A stretch of DNA of 64,000 nucleotides from Bacteroidales bacterium (lineage in GTDB: Bacteria > Bacteroidota > Bacteroidia > Bacteroidales > VadinHA17): NCBI GenBank assembly GCA_025454795.1, contig JALONT010000003.1:47925-111924 (forward strand). Reading direction: 5' to 3'. Under the pieces are notes generated by a model that was not told where the DNA came from, ran no database searches, and was given only the letters and a program-made list of their open reading frames with translations. Shown here piece after piece: positions 43,502 to 53,597 of this stretch (position 1 is its first letter; the number at the start of each line of letters is the position of its first letter). The position numbers were made by a program, and so were the translations under genes.

Positions 43502-45025
43502 TTAATGTTTAAAATGTCTTACACCTGTAAATACCATTGCCACTCCATTGGCTGAACAGTAAGCAACCGAATCCTGGTCACGTACTGATCCTCCGGGCTG
43601 GACAATAGCTGTAATGCCTGCTTTATGAGCAATCTCAACTGAGTCGGCAAACGGGAAAAAAGCATCTGAGGCCATCACCGATCCCTTCAGGTCGAATCCG
43701 AATGATCCGGCTTTTTCAATAGCCTGTTTCAAAGCATCTACCCTTGAAGTCTGTCCAATACCGCTTGCACATAGCTGCCGGTTTTTGACCAGTACAATTG
43801 CATTTGATTTACTGTGTTTTACAATGATATTTGCAAAAACCAGGTCATCGATCTCAGCAGCTTCAGGTACCCTTGAAGTAACAGGTTTCATATCACTGCC
43901 CTTCTCAGTGTGGTTATCACGCTCCTGCCAAAGAACACCGTTAAGTAGTGACCTGAAAGAAAACTTGTTCTTAATCTGTTCCTTTCTCTTAAGAATGATC
44001 CTGTTTTTCTTCTGCTTTAGTATTTCAAGCGCTTTGCCTGAATAGTCCTGAGCAATAATTATTTCAAAGAATAACTTGTCGATCTCTGCAGCGGTTGATT
44101 CATCAACTGTAACATTTGTTGCAATTACACCGCCGAAGGCAGAGACAGGATCGCAGGCAAGTGCATCATTCCAGGCATCAGTAATATTGTTCCGGGAAGC
44201 AACCCCGCATGCATTGTTATGCTTGATGATGACAACAGTCGTTTCCGGGAACTCATCAATCAGGTTTAAAGCAGATTCAATATCAAGCAGGTTGTTGTAT
44301 GATATCTCTTTACCGTGAAGCTTGTTGAAGAGCTTGTCAGGGTCGCCGAAGAAGATGCCTTTCTGGTGAGGATTCTCGCCATACCTGAGAGGATATGATA
44401 CATTTATGCTCTCCCTGAAAACCGGTATCCCGGCCTCCCTGTTGAAATATTTAAAGATTGTCGTATCGTAGTTTGATGATGTCTTAAAAGCTTCAGCAGC
44501 GTAAAAGCGTCTTTCCCTTAGTGTTGTAACTCCATTTCTCTCTTTCAGAAGTGTCAAAAGAGCAGGGTATTGCTCCCTGTCTGATACGATCACAACATCA
44601 TTGTAGTTTTTTGCAGCAGCCCTTATGAGGGAAATGCCTCCGATATCTATCTTTTCAATAATCTCTTCTTCGACATTTACGTTCTGAACCGTCTGCTCGA
44701 ATGGGTATAGATCCACAATCACAAGGTCTATTTCAGGGATCCTGTATTTTGCAAGCTGTTCAATATCTTCAGGATTTTCCCTGCGTGCAAGGATTCCGCC
44801 GAAAACTGAAGGATGAAGTGTTTTTACCCTTCCGCCAAGTATCGAAGGATAAGCAGTAAGATCTTCAACCTTTTCAGCAGGAATCCCAAAATCCCTGATG
44901 TAATTGTATGTACCTCCTGTTGAATAGATCTTAACCTTCAGTTTATGAAGGATTCTTATAATATCATCAAGCCCATCTTTACAGAAGACAGAAATTAAAG
45001 CGCTGCTTATCCTTTTATCACTCAT
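43502..45025 (-). CDS. purH: Bifunctional AICAR transformylase / IMP cyclohydrolase
   Basis: Catalyses the last two steps of IMP synthesis. The 507-residue protein has the N-terminal IMP cyclohydrolase (GGTYNYIRDFGIP, GGRVKTLHPSVFGGILAR) and the C-terminal transformylase with the catalytic Lys-His in IKHNNACGVA and the end block DAFFPFADSVEIAHKAGI. It is upstream of mreB with 17 bases between and is probably part of the same transcript, a pairing common in this phylum. Confidence 0.97.
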   Translation of the reverse strand: MSDKRISSALISVFCKDGLDDIIRILHKLKVKIYSTGGTYNYIRDFGIPAEKVEDLTAYPSILGGRVKTLHPSVFGGILARRENPEDIEQLAKYRIPEIDLVIVDLYPFEQTVQNVNVEEEIIEKIDIGGISLIRAAAKNYNDVVIVSDREQYPALLTLLKERNGVTTLRERRFYAAEAFKTSSNYDTTIFKYFNREAGIPVFRESINVSYPLRYGENPHQKGIFFGDPDKLFNKLHGKEISYNNLLDIESALNLIDEFPETTVVIIKHNNACGVASRNNITDAWNDALACDPVSAFGGVIATNVTVDESTAAEIDKLFFEIIIAQDYSGKALEILKQKKNRIILKRKEQIKNKFSFRSLLNGVLWQERDNHTEKGSDMKPVTSRVPEAAEIDDLVFANIIVKHSKSNAIVLVKNRQLCASGIGQTSRVDALKQAIEKAGSFGFDLKGSVMASDAFFPFADSVEIAHKAGITAIVQPGGSVRDQDSVAYCSANGVAMVFTGVRHFKH

Positions 45026-45148
45026 TATATGTTAATTATGATTGCCAGACAAAGTTTTTTCGGGCGATTAAAAATAGATATTTTTTTATTAACCTCAATA
45101 TTTTATACCCATGATTCTCGGTAACTCCGCAATTAAGAAAAAAACCTG

Positions 45149-45177
45149 TCACAAACTTGTGATTTTTCATATCTTTG
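45149..45177 (+). promoter_or_regulatory. Palindrome and -7 box before the ABC permease gene
   Basis: TATCTTTG (45170-45177) matches TAnnTTTG and ends 23 bases before the TTG at 45201. The palindrome TCACAA-AC-TTGTGA (45149-45162) covers the expected -33 region and could be an operator. Confidence 0.45.
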
Positions 45178-45200
45178 AATATCAAATTATTTATTTATAC

Positions 45201-46457
45201 TTGAAAAAGTTTCTCGCGCTGTTAAAAGAGGGATTTCTGTTTGCTGTTAACTCTGTTGTGGTTAATAAGTTAAGAACTTTCCTTTCACTCTTTGGGATAA
45301 CCATCGGTATCTTCTCAATTATATCGGTTTTTACAGTTCTTGACTGGATGGAAAAATCTATTCACGATAGTATTTCTTCATTGGGGGAAAATGTTATTTA
45401 TGTTCATAAATGGCCATGGGGATTCAATAACGATGTAAAATGGTGGGATATTATTAAATGGCCGGTAATTTCGAAGGATGATTACGAGGCTGTCATGAAC
45501 AAATCTTCAAGAACTGAATCTGCATGTTTTTCGGTAGATCAGCCGAAACAGATAAAGTACAGGAAGAATCTGGCAAACGACGTATATGTAATGGCGGTTA
45601 CTCATGAATATGAGAATTTAAGATCATTTGAAATTGAGAAAGGCCGTTATTTCTCACCTGAAGAATCAGCCTCCGGTAAAAATGTTGCAATAGTAGGAGC
45701 TGCGTTAGCTGATAGGTTATTTGATAAGGCTGATCCTATTGGCAAACAGATAATAATAGGAAGTAACAAAACAAATGTTATCGGCGTCTTTAAGAAGGAA
45801 GGTAAAGGAGGTATAACCGACAGCGGACTGGATGAATTGACAATTGTTCCATATAATTTTGCCAAAACTTTTATTAATATGAGGCATAATTTTCTGGACG
45901 CCACACTTATGATAAAGGCAAAGGATGGAGTATCTGTTGAGGAATTAAGCGATGAAACAATTATGATTCTCAGGGCCGCAAGGAGACTTCAGCCTGATGA
46001 GGTAAATAATTTTTCTGTAAACAGGGCAAACCTTATTTCGCAGAGTTTTGAGGGCGTTTTTGCCGGTATTAACCTGGGGGGCTGGGTAATAGGGGGCTTT
46101 GCCATTCTTGTCGGTGGTTTCGGAATAGCAAATATTATGTTTGTTTCAGTGAGGGAAAGAACCAATCAGATAGGGATTCAGAAAGCACTCGGAGCTAAAT
46201 CATCATTTATCCTTCAGCAATTTCTCATTGAGTCGGTACTCCTTTCCGTGATCGGAGGACTGCTTGGAGTTTTACTTATCTTTATTGGAACCCTGGTTGT
46301 AAATTATCTCTGGGAGCTGAATATGTATCTTACTATGACCAACATTATACTTTCGGTTGTCATATCCGGAATTATCGGGATTGTTGCCGGCTATGCACCA
46401 GCATACAGTGCAGCAAAAATGAATCCCGTAGAGGCTATCGGTTATTCATTCACTTAG
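45201..46457 (+). CDS. MacB/FtsX-type ABC transporter permease
   Basis: A permease of about 418 residues from the TTG at 45201. One helix near the N-terminus ([21 protein letters not shown]) is followed by a large periplasmic MacB-PCD domain (about residues 45-270) and three C-terminal helices with the FtsX signature [16 protein letters not shown] in variant form ([16 protein letters not shown]). No ATPase gene is adjacent, so the partner is elsewhere. The frame is open to 45111 upstream, but the promoter-like sequence lies inside that stretch. The end overlaps ksgA tail-to-tail by 12 bases. Confidence 0.85.
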   Translation: MKKFLALLKEGFLFAVNSVVVNKLRTFLSLFGITIGIFSIISVFTVLDWMEKSIHDSISSLGENVIYVHKWPWGFNNDVKWWDIIKWPVISKDDYEAVMNKSSRTESACFSVDQPKQIKYRKNLANDVYVMAVTHEYENLRSFEIEKGRYFSPEESASGKNVAIVGAALADRLFDKADPIGKQIIIGSNKTNVIGVFKKEGKGGITDSGLDELTIVPYNFAKTFINMRHNFLDATLMIKAKDGVSVEELSDETIMILRAARRLQPDEVNNFSVNRANLISQSFEGVFAGINLGGWVIGGFAILVGGFGIANIMFVSVRERTNQIGIQKALGAKSSFILQQFLIESVLLSVIGGLLGVLLIFIGTLVVNYLWELNMYLTMTNIILSVVISGIIGIVAGYAPAYSAAKMNPVEAIGYSFT

Positions 46458-47228
46458 TATCCTGTTCTTTTCAACCCAGTTGGTAAGCTTAACAAACTGA
46501 GCTACAGATAATTGTTCGGGCCGTAATCCAAAATCTTCATAATCTTCCCGTTGAAGCTTAAATGCTGACTTAACGGAGTTTCTCAGGGTCTTTCTCCTCT
46601 GGTTGAAGCCGGCTTTAACAACCCTTGTGAACAGAGTCTCGTCACACCCAAGTTCAGTAACCTGGTTTCTCCTGAGCCTTATGACACCTGATTTTACTTT
46701 CGGAGGAGGTGAAAAAACATGCTCAGAAACTGTAAACAGGTATTCAGCAGAATAATATGCCTGAAGCAACACGCTTATAATTCCATAGGTTTTTGTCCCC
46801 GGTGGAGCACAGATCCTTTCAGCAACCTCTTTCTGGAGCATCCCGCATACCTCTGTAATTCTTTCCTTGTGCTTCAGTACTTTAAAAAGGATCTGACTTG
46901 AAATATTATACGGAAAGTTTCCTATAACTGCCACCTTCCCCGGGAAATATGAATCGACATCCATTGATAGAAAATCGCCTCTAATTATCTCCTTAAGTCC
47001 GGGATAGTTCTCTTTCAGATAGTGAACCGATTCATTATCAATTTCAATGACCCGGAAATCATTGAATCCCCTTGCCATAAGGAATCCGGTAAGCATCCCC
47101 ATTCCAGGTCCGATTTCCAGCACCGAGTCATATCCTGACCCTGTCAGCGTGCAGGCAATTCTTTCAGCAATGCTCCTGTCTTTTAAAAAATGCTGACCAA
47201 GATTTTTTTTTGACCTTACTCTGCTCAT
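46446..47228 (-). CDS. ksgA: 16S rRNA dimethyladenosine transferase
   Basis: Dimethylates two adjacent adenosines near the 3' end of 16S rRNA. From the ATG at 47228 it has 260 residues: [11 protein letters not shown], the SAM motif [12 protein letters not shown], and the catalytic GNFPYNIS, where Phe replaces the commoner Leu, as is usual in Bacteroidota. A longer frame to 47261 adds 11 residues unlike the family. The last 12 bases overlap the ABC permease on the opposite strand. Confidence 0.95.
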   Translation of the reverse strand: MSRVRSKKNLGQHFLKDRSIAERIACTLTGSGYDSVLEIGPGMGMLTGFLMARGFNDFRVIEIDNESVHYLKENYPGLKEIIRGDFLSMDVDSYFPGKVAVIGNFPYNISSQILFKVLKHKERITEVCGMLQKEVAERICAPPGTKTYGIISVLLQAYYSAEYLFTVSEHVFSPPPKVKSGVIRLRRNQVTELGCDETLFTRVVKAGFNQRRKTLRNSVKSAFKLQREDYEDFGLRPEQLSVAQFVKLTNWVEKNRILSE

Positions 47229-47296
47229 CTGACAGGTGGTTATTAGAAACCAGGAGTCCAAGATATTAAATTATCCAAATGAATTTGTTCCATCTG

Positions 47297-48673
47297 TCAC
47301 AAAGCTTCCTGGATTAAAGCCGGTGTATCCTTTCTTTGTCTGTCAACCACCGGATTGGTCGGGTTAAGCTTTCCTTTGAATTCATCGTTTCCCGGAATAT
47401 AAAAAAATAATTTACCATCCCGGTCGCTTTCACCGCAAAAAACTGTTCCATCCGGACCAATGGCCATGGCATCGAACTGATAAGACCTTTTAGAATAGTA
47501 TGGGCTCCTGTCTACTGCAAAGTTTCCCAGTTCACGGAAACCTTCCTGACCTGAAATATCATAACTGTGTAATTTACAGAAGCGTTCAATTTCCCCGGTT
47601 ATCATATAGATTTTATTATCAATTCCCATCTTCATAGCCCTCATTCTCCTCATAATGCGCGGTTTCCCCAATACAATCACCTTTTCCTGATCAAAATTAA
47701 GTTCAACCAGGTACCCGTCATGAGTTGAGGCAAATACTCTGCCTGTAGTTTGATCTCTTATAATTTGTTCAATAACAGGATAATCCCATGATTTCATGCT
47801 TTCCCAGTATTCCCCCGGCAATCGCATCCATGTGAGTTCGAGTTTGTCTGTTTTCGGATCGAATCTTAAAAGGAAACCATTGTCTCCTGAAGTATATACT
47901 TCGCCTGTTGCCGGATCACAAAACAGGTCGCGGGGTACAGATCTCCAGTTCCTCTCAGGACCCCCATATACTTTTTGAGTCATAATATCCCCGTATTTCT
48001 TAGTGGTCCTGGTTTTCAGATCAAATATAAAAAAGATAGCATCCGGATATGAAAGTCCATATATCTTGGTTTTCTCAGGACTGAAGGTCATTGCATATAC
48101 AGTATTATTGGCTACAGGTATGCCCAGGTCTTCCAGCGGAGAAGCATCTTCATTGGTATATCTATGAACATCACCTGTTTTTGGGTCGTACTTGTAGATA
48201 TGTCCGCCAGGATAAGATTCGTAAGGAGCTTTGATATCCTTCCATAATTGTTTTTCAATCCCTTCAACTTCTACCGGGAAATCACTGGTAAATTTTAATG
48301 GGGCAAACATGTTCAGTCCGGTCCCGATATATATTTCCTCGTCACTCCCTTCCAGTATGCAATGATAAACGCCCTTTTCATTGCCAATTTTACCCAATGG
48401 TCTAACTTTATTTATAAATCGGTTATAAAAGAAAAAATACGATTGTGATTTCCCGCTGGTTGCACCATAGATGAAGCCGTTGGAATGTGTCATCAATGCA
48501 GTTATCCGTGAGTTATCTGCAGGAATTAAATTCTGCTCAGGATAACCTAAATCTCGATAATCCATCCGGTGAGTATCAAAATGAGGATTGATCCACTGCT
48601 GGGCACTGACTGAATAAAAATTTAGAATAAGACCTATCAGAATGCTATATTTTTTAATTGCTGATTTCATCAT
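47297..48673 (-). CDS. Secreted beta-propeller-like protein, copy 1
   Basis: A 458-residue protein with a signal peptide (YSILIGLILNFYSVSA) and a series of about six to seven blades with motifs such as HIYKYDPKTGDVHRYT, FLLRFDPKTDKLELTW and DGTVFCGESDRDGKLFFYI. Each gives the pattern of a strand followed by an Asp-Pro turn, as in propellers. No enzyme motif is recognised. It is similar in plan to the next gene upstream, and the two probably arose by duplication. It is the last gene of the catabolic island; a role in sugar or polymer binding is inferred from position only. Confidence 0.6.
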   Translation of the reverse strand: MMKSAIKKYSILIGLILNFYSVSAQQWINPHFDTHRMDYRDLGYPEQNLIPADNSRITALMTHSNGFIYGATSGKSQSYFFFYNRFINKVRPLGKIGNEKGVYHCILEGSDEEIYIGTGLNMFAPLKFTSDFPVEVEGIEKQLWKDIKAPYESYPGGHIYKYDPKTGDVHRYTNEDASPLEDLGIPVANNTVYAMTFSPEKTKIYGLSYPDAIFFIFDLKTRTTKKYGDIMTQKVYGGPERNWRSVPRDLFCDPATGEVYTSGDNGFLLRFDPKTDKLELTWMRLPGEYWESMKSWDYPVIEQIIRDQTTGRVFASTHDGYLVELNFDQEKVIVLGKPRIMRRMRAMKMGIDNKIYMITGEIERFCKLHSYDISGQEGFRELGNFAVDRSPYYSKRSYQFDAMAIGPDGTVFCGESDRDGKLFFYIPGNDEFKGKLNPTNPVVDRQRKDTPALIQEAL

Positions 48674-48696
48674 TACAATTTATTTATTCGTTGATA

Positions 48697-50049
48697 TTAG
48701 TTTTTCGTAAAAGGATCATAGCAGCCCAATCCCATGGCTTTGCGGAAACCACCATTGATCTTCAGCGCCTCATCAGTCTGTTCAAACAATCCCACAAACC
48801 AGATCTTACCATCTTTATCTGTTTCAGCAGCACCCATCCCGCTGGCATATGAGCCATCAGTAGGCTTTAAAATGCCAAGGTCCTCTCTTTTTCCGGTTTT
48901 CAGATCATATGTAACCATATATGAACTTGTCCGGGGTTTAGCAATTGGGGAATCGGACTTTCTGGTTTCGGTGCCAATATCTTTGTTTACAAGTCCATAA
49001 TCAAAATCACCGGATGTTACCGGCAGATAATATATTTTTCTGTCTTTTTGATTAATGGTCATAGCCAGCGTAGCGTGAGGTATATCAAAAAATCGTCCCT
49101 CGCGATAAAAAGGAGCACACATCAATGTCAAGGGAGTGATCTCTCCTTCCTGTCCTTTATTTACATCGTACCTGAATAAAAGGTTGCTGCCACCAATGAT
49201 GCCATAAGCCACTTTGTCCACCGGATCCCATTCAATATATCTCCACTGCGCCCGGCGGTCCAGCATGGGATTGGCCATTGTACGGGAATCAAGAGTAACA
49301 GGCAATCTTAAAAATTCAAGATTAAAGATCCTGTCTTTATTAACATCATATTTCCATATTCTTCCTGGCGGGTAACTGCCATAAACGTTCCCGGATTCAT
49401 CAATGAAGATTGTCCGGCAAATATCCCAGTTGTCAACTCTGCCCATATCCTCAGTATAATCCTCATCGATAAAATATCGTGATAAATGTCCTATTTCATC
49501 TAATCCGTAGATTATTCGACGCATCTTATCCATTGTCTGACCAGTTAAACCCCAAAAGCTGTTAATCTTACTTAATGGTTCAACCCTTCCCGTTTCCATA
49601 TTAATCCTGAACCATCGTGGGCCGTTATAACTATTTGCATCAATAGCCGGGGGGCCATTATCTTCACAGAATGAGCCAAAATAAACATAACCATCCAATT
49701 CCTGCATTCTTACATGGATTTTACCATTTGTCCATATTCCTTTTCCTCTTTCATCAAGAAGGATTGTAAGGTTGGCCAGATGTTTCATCGTACTGGTGCT
49801 GATATCAAATTCATAAACATTTGCTGCATCAGCATGGGTGCATAAGCCGATATATATTTTATTATTTGAGGCAATATACATTGCGCTCCAGATACTGGCA
49901 TCCATATCAGTCTTACTGAAAATATAGTGCTTTACCGGAATGGTCCTTAATTTATTAAGTTCAACATTACTTTTTTGCGCTCTAAATTCTGGTGCGACTA
50001 AAAGAAAAATTATGATGACCAAAAAGGTATTTAAGAATCTGTTTTTCAT
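48697..50049 (-). CDS. Secreted beta-propeller-like protein, copy 2
   Basis: A 450-residue protein with a signal peptide (FLNTFLVIIIFLLVAPEFRA) and repeated propeller-type blades (NVYEFDISTSTMKHLAN, RIWKYDVNKDRIFNLEF, YMVTYDLKTGKREDLGI). It shares layout with copy 1, including the conserved YDxKTG turns. No catalytic motif is recognised. It lies 23 bases upstream of copy 1, and the pair is likely co-transcribed. Function unknown. Confidence 0.6.
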   Translation of the reverse strand: MKNRFLNTFLVIIIFLLVAPEFRAQKSNVELNKLRTIPVKHYIFSKTDMDASIWSAMYIASNNKIYIGLCTHADAANVYEFDISTSTMKHLANLTILLDERGKGIWTNGKIHVRMQELDGYVYFGSFCEDNGPPAIDANSYNGPRWFRINMETGRVEPLSKINSFWGLTGQTMDKMRRIIYGLDEIGHLSRYFIDEDYTEDMGRVDNWDICRTIFIDESGNVYGSYPPGRIWKYDVNKDRIFNLEFLRLPVTLDSRTMANPMLDRRAQWRYIEWDPVDKVAYGIIGGSNLLFRYDVNKGQEGEITPLTLMCAPFYREGRFFDIPHATLAMTINQKDRKIYYLPVTSGDFDYGLVNKDIGTETRKSDSPIAKPRTSSYMVTYDLKTGKREDLGILKPTDGSYASGMGAAETDKDGKIWFVGLFEQTDEALKINGGFRKAMGLGCYDPFTKN

Positions 50050-50100
50050 AAGTTATTAATATTAAACAATTTAATTAGCAAGGAACAACATTCAGGGATA

Positions 50101-50754
50101 TTAGCCTGCTTTAAGTTTTAATGAAATGTTATCGACATAAATATCCATTGGTTCGGAATAAATACCTGTACCTGTTAAAGTAATTCTTAAGCCAAGGGCG
50201 TCTTTTGAAACGATTTCGGTTAAAAATAACTGTGGCGGATCCTGTCTGACTTCGCCGGTTTCAGTTCCCCTATCCCACCAGCTTTGAAGATTACGGTCAT
50301 TGATAAAGACGTCCATTGAAATCTCAATTGACTTTTCACATAAAAGAGTGCAAAAATAGGGGTCAATATTCTGGAAAATCCAGCTTCGCGTCTCCCCGGG
50401 TCTCCTTGATGTCATCAATACAGAATCTACTGGAATCTTTCCTTCTTCCTGAATCTTAAGCTGTGCTAAATCGGCCGGAAAATAACTTGGAGCATCAACA
50501 CAGGCTTTTGTCAAATTAAAATGGACAGATTTTTCCCCACTGTTTACAATATCAGTCGGCAATGAAACCACTTCTGTTTCACTATCAGGTACGGGAGGCT
50601 GATCTTTATTCCAGTAATCCGGGAATTCTGTTTTATCCGAATCTTCAAAACTACCATTTCTAACTAGGTTAGCATTTCTGAATTTATTCCCAAGATATTC
50701 AGTTGCCACAGGATCCACTGTCTTTGAAAAAGAATTTCCGAAATGTGCTACCAT
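50101..50754 (-). CDS. Carbohydrate-binding-module-like fragment, no signal peptide
   Basis: A 217-residue open frame whose segment LVRNGSFEDSDKTEFPDYWN is the classic opening of a secreted jelly-roll (CBM-like) domain, and whose end DIYVDNISLKLKAG is the matching last strand. It lacks any signal peptide, although its domain type is nearly always exported. Directly upstream lie the decayed remains of a secreted gene (50755-51014). It is therefore probably the 3' part of a broken gene and may not be made. The ATG used is simply the first in frame. Confidence 0.4.
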   Translation of the reverse strand: MVAHFGNSFSKTVDPVATEYLGNKFRNANLVRNGSFEDSDKTEFPDYWNKDQPPVPDSETEVVSLPTDIVNSGEKSVHFNLTKACVDAPSYFPADLAQLKIQEEGKIPVDSVLMTSRRPGETRSWIFQNIDPYFCTLLCEKSIEISMDVFINDRNLQSWWDRGTETGEVRQDPPQLFLTEIVSKDALGLRITLTGTGIYSEPMDIYVDNISLKLKAG

Positions 50755-51014
50755 ACTTCAGCTGTATTATGAGGATTTATCGAAATGGAGTGACATCGAT
50801 TTGCATTCTATCCATCGAATTTCTCCCAACCATGCTCCATGTTTTTCCTGAATCAGTGGTTCGATAGATCCCATAGTACTGAACAACTGCATACATTATT
50901 TCAGGAGCCACCGGATTAATACAGACGCCAATCGTCTGTCCCGGTGATTGTTACTCTTTGACCAAAAACTGAGATTGATGCAAAGAATAACAAGATCATC
51001 AAAAAATTTTTCAT
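50755..51014 (-). pseudogene. Decayed secreted BNR/Asp-box repeat gene
   Basis: From the ATG at 51014 a good signal peptide is readable (MKNFLMILLFFASISVFGQ), then RVTITGTDDWR and a stop. In the next frame the sequence continues as INPVAPEIMYAVVQYYGIYR and TTDSGKTWSMVG, an Asp-box of sialidase/sortilin-type propellers, then IDVTPF and a stop. A third frame reads INPHNTAEVW and a stop. At least two frameshifts are thus needed, which shows a gene that is no longer functional. Confidence 0.7.
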
Positions 51015-51095
51015 TAATAAATTGGATTAAGTTAGTATTAAGGTTCAATAAAACGTAAAAATAAATAAATATTCGAGCTTCGTTATTAATTCAGA

Positions 51096-52586
51096 TTATT
51101 TAATATTTATATCCTTGATACAATTAATGACCCCCTTATTATATAAACTCAACAGTGCATCAATATAAGTATCAGTGAATCTTCCGGAATTAATCAGATC
51201 ACCAAAAATTGATTCAATCCTCAAAAACGCCAGATGATCCTTATGTGAAAGAAGAGCTTTCTCCTGAAGGATCTCTTTCATTTCGTCATCGACCTGGTAT
51301 TTATTACCTACTTCATCAATCCCTTCAGAATAGCGGCACCAGGCAGCAATAACTAAAGCAGAACGATTTACAGGGCCTCCGGCTTTTAGCTGTTCCATAA
51401 TAGTAGGTAATAGAAATTTGGGAATTTTAGCTGAACTTTGATGACATATCCGGGCAACTTTATCTTTGATCTGAGAATTTCCGAACCTTTCAATCAGACT
51501 CTTTTTGTAAGCATCAAGATTTATGCCCGGGACTTCATCAAGGATAGGAGTAACTTCTTTATCCATAAAATCGCAAAGAAATATTGCAAACAACTGATCA
51601 TGAACGACTTCATGAATATAAGAATATCCGTGCAGGGCTCCTGGCAAACCGAGCAGCGAATGTCCTGCATTCAGCAAGCTTATTTTCATTCTTTCATATG
51701 GCCCGACATCTGTAACAAATTGAACTCCAACGTATTCCCATTCCGGTCTGCCATTTGTATATATATCCTCAATAACCCATTGTATAAAAGGTTCGCAAAC
51801 CACAGGCCATTTATCTTCAATACCATATGCAGATTTAAGATTATCAATATCGGAAGGTGTTGTTACAGGAGTAATTCTGTCAACCATGGAGTTAGGAAAA
51901 GTAATATTCTTTTCGATCCAGTCAATCAATCCTGGTTCGGCTTCTTTAATATAAGCCAGAAGCATCTTCCTTGTTGTGTCTCCATTTTTCTGAATATTGT
52001 CACAGGATTGAATGGTTAAACCTGCTATTCCTCTGTCTCTGCGAAGCTTCAACGCCTGTGTTAAATATCCGAAGACAGTTTTAGGATTTTTTGGATTCTT
52101 CAGGTCCCATTGAATTGAAGGTTCATCATTCAAAAAATCACCCGTAGCTGCATTGAAATTATAACCTCCCTCTGTAATGGTAAGTGTAATGATCTTAATA
52201 TCAGGATCTGCTATTTTTCCCAGAACGGCACTTGTGTTATCCGGAGCAAATAGATATTCGACAACAGAACCTATAACCCTTGCAGTTAAAGTACCGTCTG
52301 GTTCAGTAGTCATTAAGGTATATAAACCATCCTGATCCGATAAAGTGTCAAATATTTTACGGTCACCAGCGAGCAATGCTATACCACAAATTCCCCAATC
52401 TTTTACACTGTTTCTGTGAAGAACCTGGTCTGTATAAAATGCCTGGTGTGCTCTGTGAAAACCACCAATACCTATATGAACAATTCCGGTTTTTATTTTT
52501 GACCTGTCATAAGCAGGGATTGCTACCTCTTTGGGAAGCAGGGAGAGGTTTTTTGCATTTAGTTTTATTACCCTTTTCATCGACAA
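51096..52586 (-). CDS. Mannitol dehydrogenase-family polyol/hexuronate oxidoreductase
   Basis: An NAD(P)-dependent long-chain dehydrogenase of 496 residues. IVHIGIGGFHRAHQAFYTD (35-53) is the family nucleotide-binding signature, VDRITPVTTP the second hallmark, and the C-terminal KISLLNAGHSLLGLPGALHG holds the catalytic lysine. Members oxidise mannitol, arabitol or other polyols, or reduce fructuronate; the motifs do not separate these. It follows the permease gene by a single-base step, so it is co-transcribed with the sugar transporter. Confidence 0.9.
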   Translation of the reverse strand: MSMKRVIKLNAKNLSLLPKEVAIPAYDRSKIKTGIVHIGIGGFHRAHQAFYTDQVLHRNSVKDWGICGIALLAGDRKIFDTLSDQDGLYTLMTTEPDGTLTARVIGSVVEYLFAPDNTSAVLGKIADPDIKIITLTITEGGYNFNAATGDFLNDEPSIQWDLKNPKNPKTVFGYLTQALKLRRDRGIAGLTIQSCDNIQKNGDTTRKMLLAYIKEAEPGLIDWIEKNITFPNSMVDRITPVTTPSDIDNLKSAYGIEDKWPVVCEPFIQWVIEDIYTNGRPEWEYVGVQFVTDVGPYERMKISLLNAGHSLLGLPGALHGYSYIHEVVHDQLFAIFLCDFMDKEVTPILDEVPGINLDAYKKSLIERFGNSQIKDKVARICHQSSAKIPKFLLPTIMEQLKAGGPVNRSALVIAAWCRYSEGIDEVGNKYQVDDEMKEILQEKALLSHKDHLAFLRIESIFGDLINSGRFTDTYIDALLSLYNKGVINCIKDINIK

Positions 52587-53543
52587 CTACTTACTACTCC
52601 CCTGGAATCGCTGTAACAACACAGCGAATATTATGATCAATCCTTTAATAACCTGCTGTGAATAGGCCGGAATATTCATCAGGTTCATGATATTACCAAT
52701 CATTCCTAAAATCAATACTCCCAGAAGCGTATTAATTGCTGAGCCTTTACCACCACTTAAGCTTGCACCACCTATTACCACAGTCGCTATTACATCCAGC
52801 TCCATTCCTACTCCCATAACCGGAGAGCCTACTGCTGTTCTTGCTGTTGTTATAATACCTGCAACAGCCGACAGACCTCCAGCAATTGCATACACGCTAA
52901 ACTTATAGGCAGATACTTTTATGCCCGATAACCGTACAGCCTCTTCATTGCTGCCGATGGCTATAATAATACGTCCAAAAATATTATATTTCAACAGAAC
53001 AGCAGTAATGGCAAATGTCAAAATCAGAATAAATGCCGGATTGGGAATACTTAAAAAATTACCACTACCAAAGTCTGTCAGTACCGAAGCATTTTCACTT
53101 ACAAGAACAGGAGCACCCTTTGAGAAAATGAAACCAAGTCCTCTTACTATTGACATTAACGCAAGGGTCGCAATAAACGGAGCAATTTTGTGTACTGAAA
53201 CCAGATAACCTGACAGACTTCCTACCAGCAGTCCGCATGCCAGAGATGCTATAATTGCAAGAGGTAACGTCATCGTTTGGGTTAATAAGGCACACAATAC
53301 GCCAACCATGGCAACGATCGAACCCACTGAAAGATCTATCCCACCTGTAAGGATCACCAGTAACATACCCATGCTAATGATTCCAACGGGAGTAACCTGT
53401 CTTATCAGGTTGAATAAATTAGTTGAGGTAAAAAACACATCTGACACAACTGCCGAAACCACAAGCATAATCAGGAAGATAAATACCGTATTATACTTTA
53501 TGATGAATTGTAAATATCTTTTTAAACTGATTTTAAAGTTCAT
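52587..53543 (-). CDS. RbsC-type sugar ABC transporter permease
   Basis: A 318-residue membrane protein with about ten hydrophobic segments and the BPD_transp_2 signature GGIDLSVGSIVAMVGVLCA, followed by ITTARTAVGSPVMGVGMELDVIAT and GGASLSGGKGS. This is the ribose/xylose/autoinducer-2 permease family. It forms a transporter with the ATPase upstream and the binding protein further upstream. The gene ends one base before the dehydrogenase. Confidence 0.92.
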   Translation of the reverse strand: MNFKISLKRYLQFIIKYNTVFIFLIMLVVSAVVSDVFFTSTNLFNLIRQVTPVGIISMGMLLVILTGGIDLSVGSIVAMVGVLCALLTQTMTLPLAIIASLACGLLVGSLSGYLVSVHKIAPFIATLALMSIVRGLGFIFSKGAPVLVSENASVLTDFGSGNFLSIPNPAFILILTFAITAVLLKYNIFGRIIIAIGSNEEAVRLSGIKVSAYKFSVYAIAGGLSAVAGIITTARTAVGSPVMGVGMELDVIATVVIGGASLSGGKGSAINTLLGVLILGMIGNIMNLMNIPAYSQQVIKGLIIIFAVLLQRFQGSSK

Positions 53544-53597
53544 TTTATATAATGTTAATATTTATAAGATTAACCTGAATATTAATTAAGAATATTA

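Noticed and set aside
51438..52019. Open frame of 193 codons on the plus strand
   Set aside because: It is antisense to the mannitol dehydrogenase-family gene, which has clear family motifs throughout.
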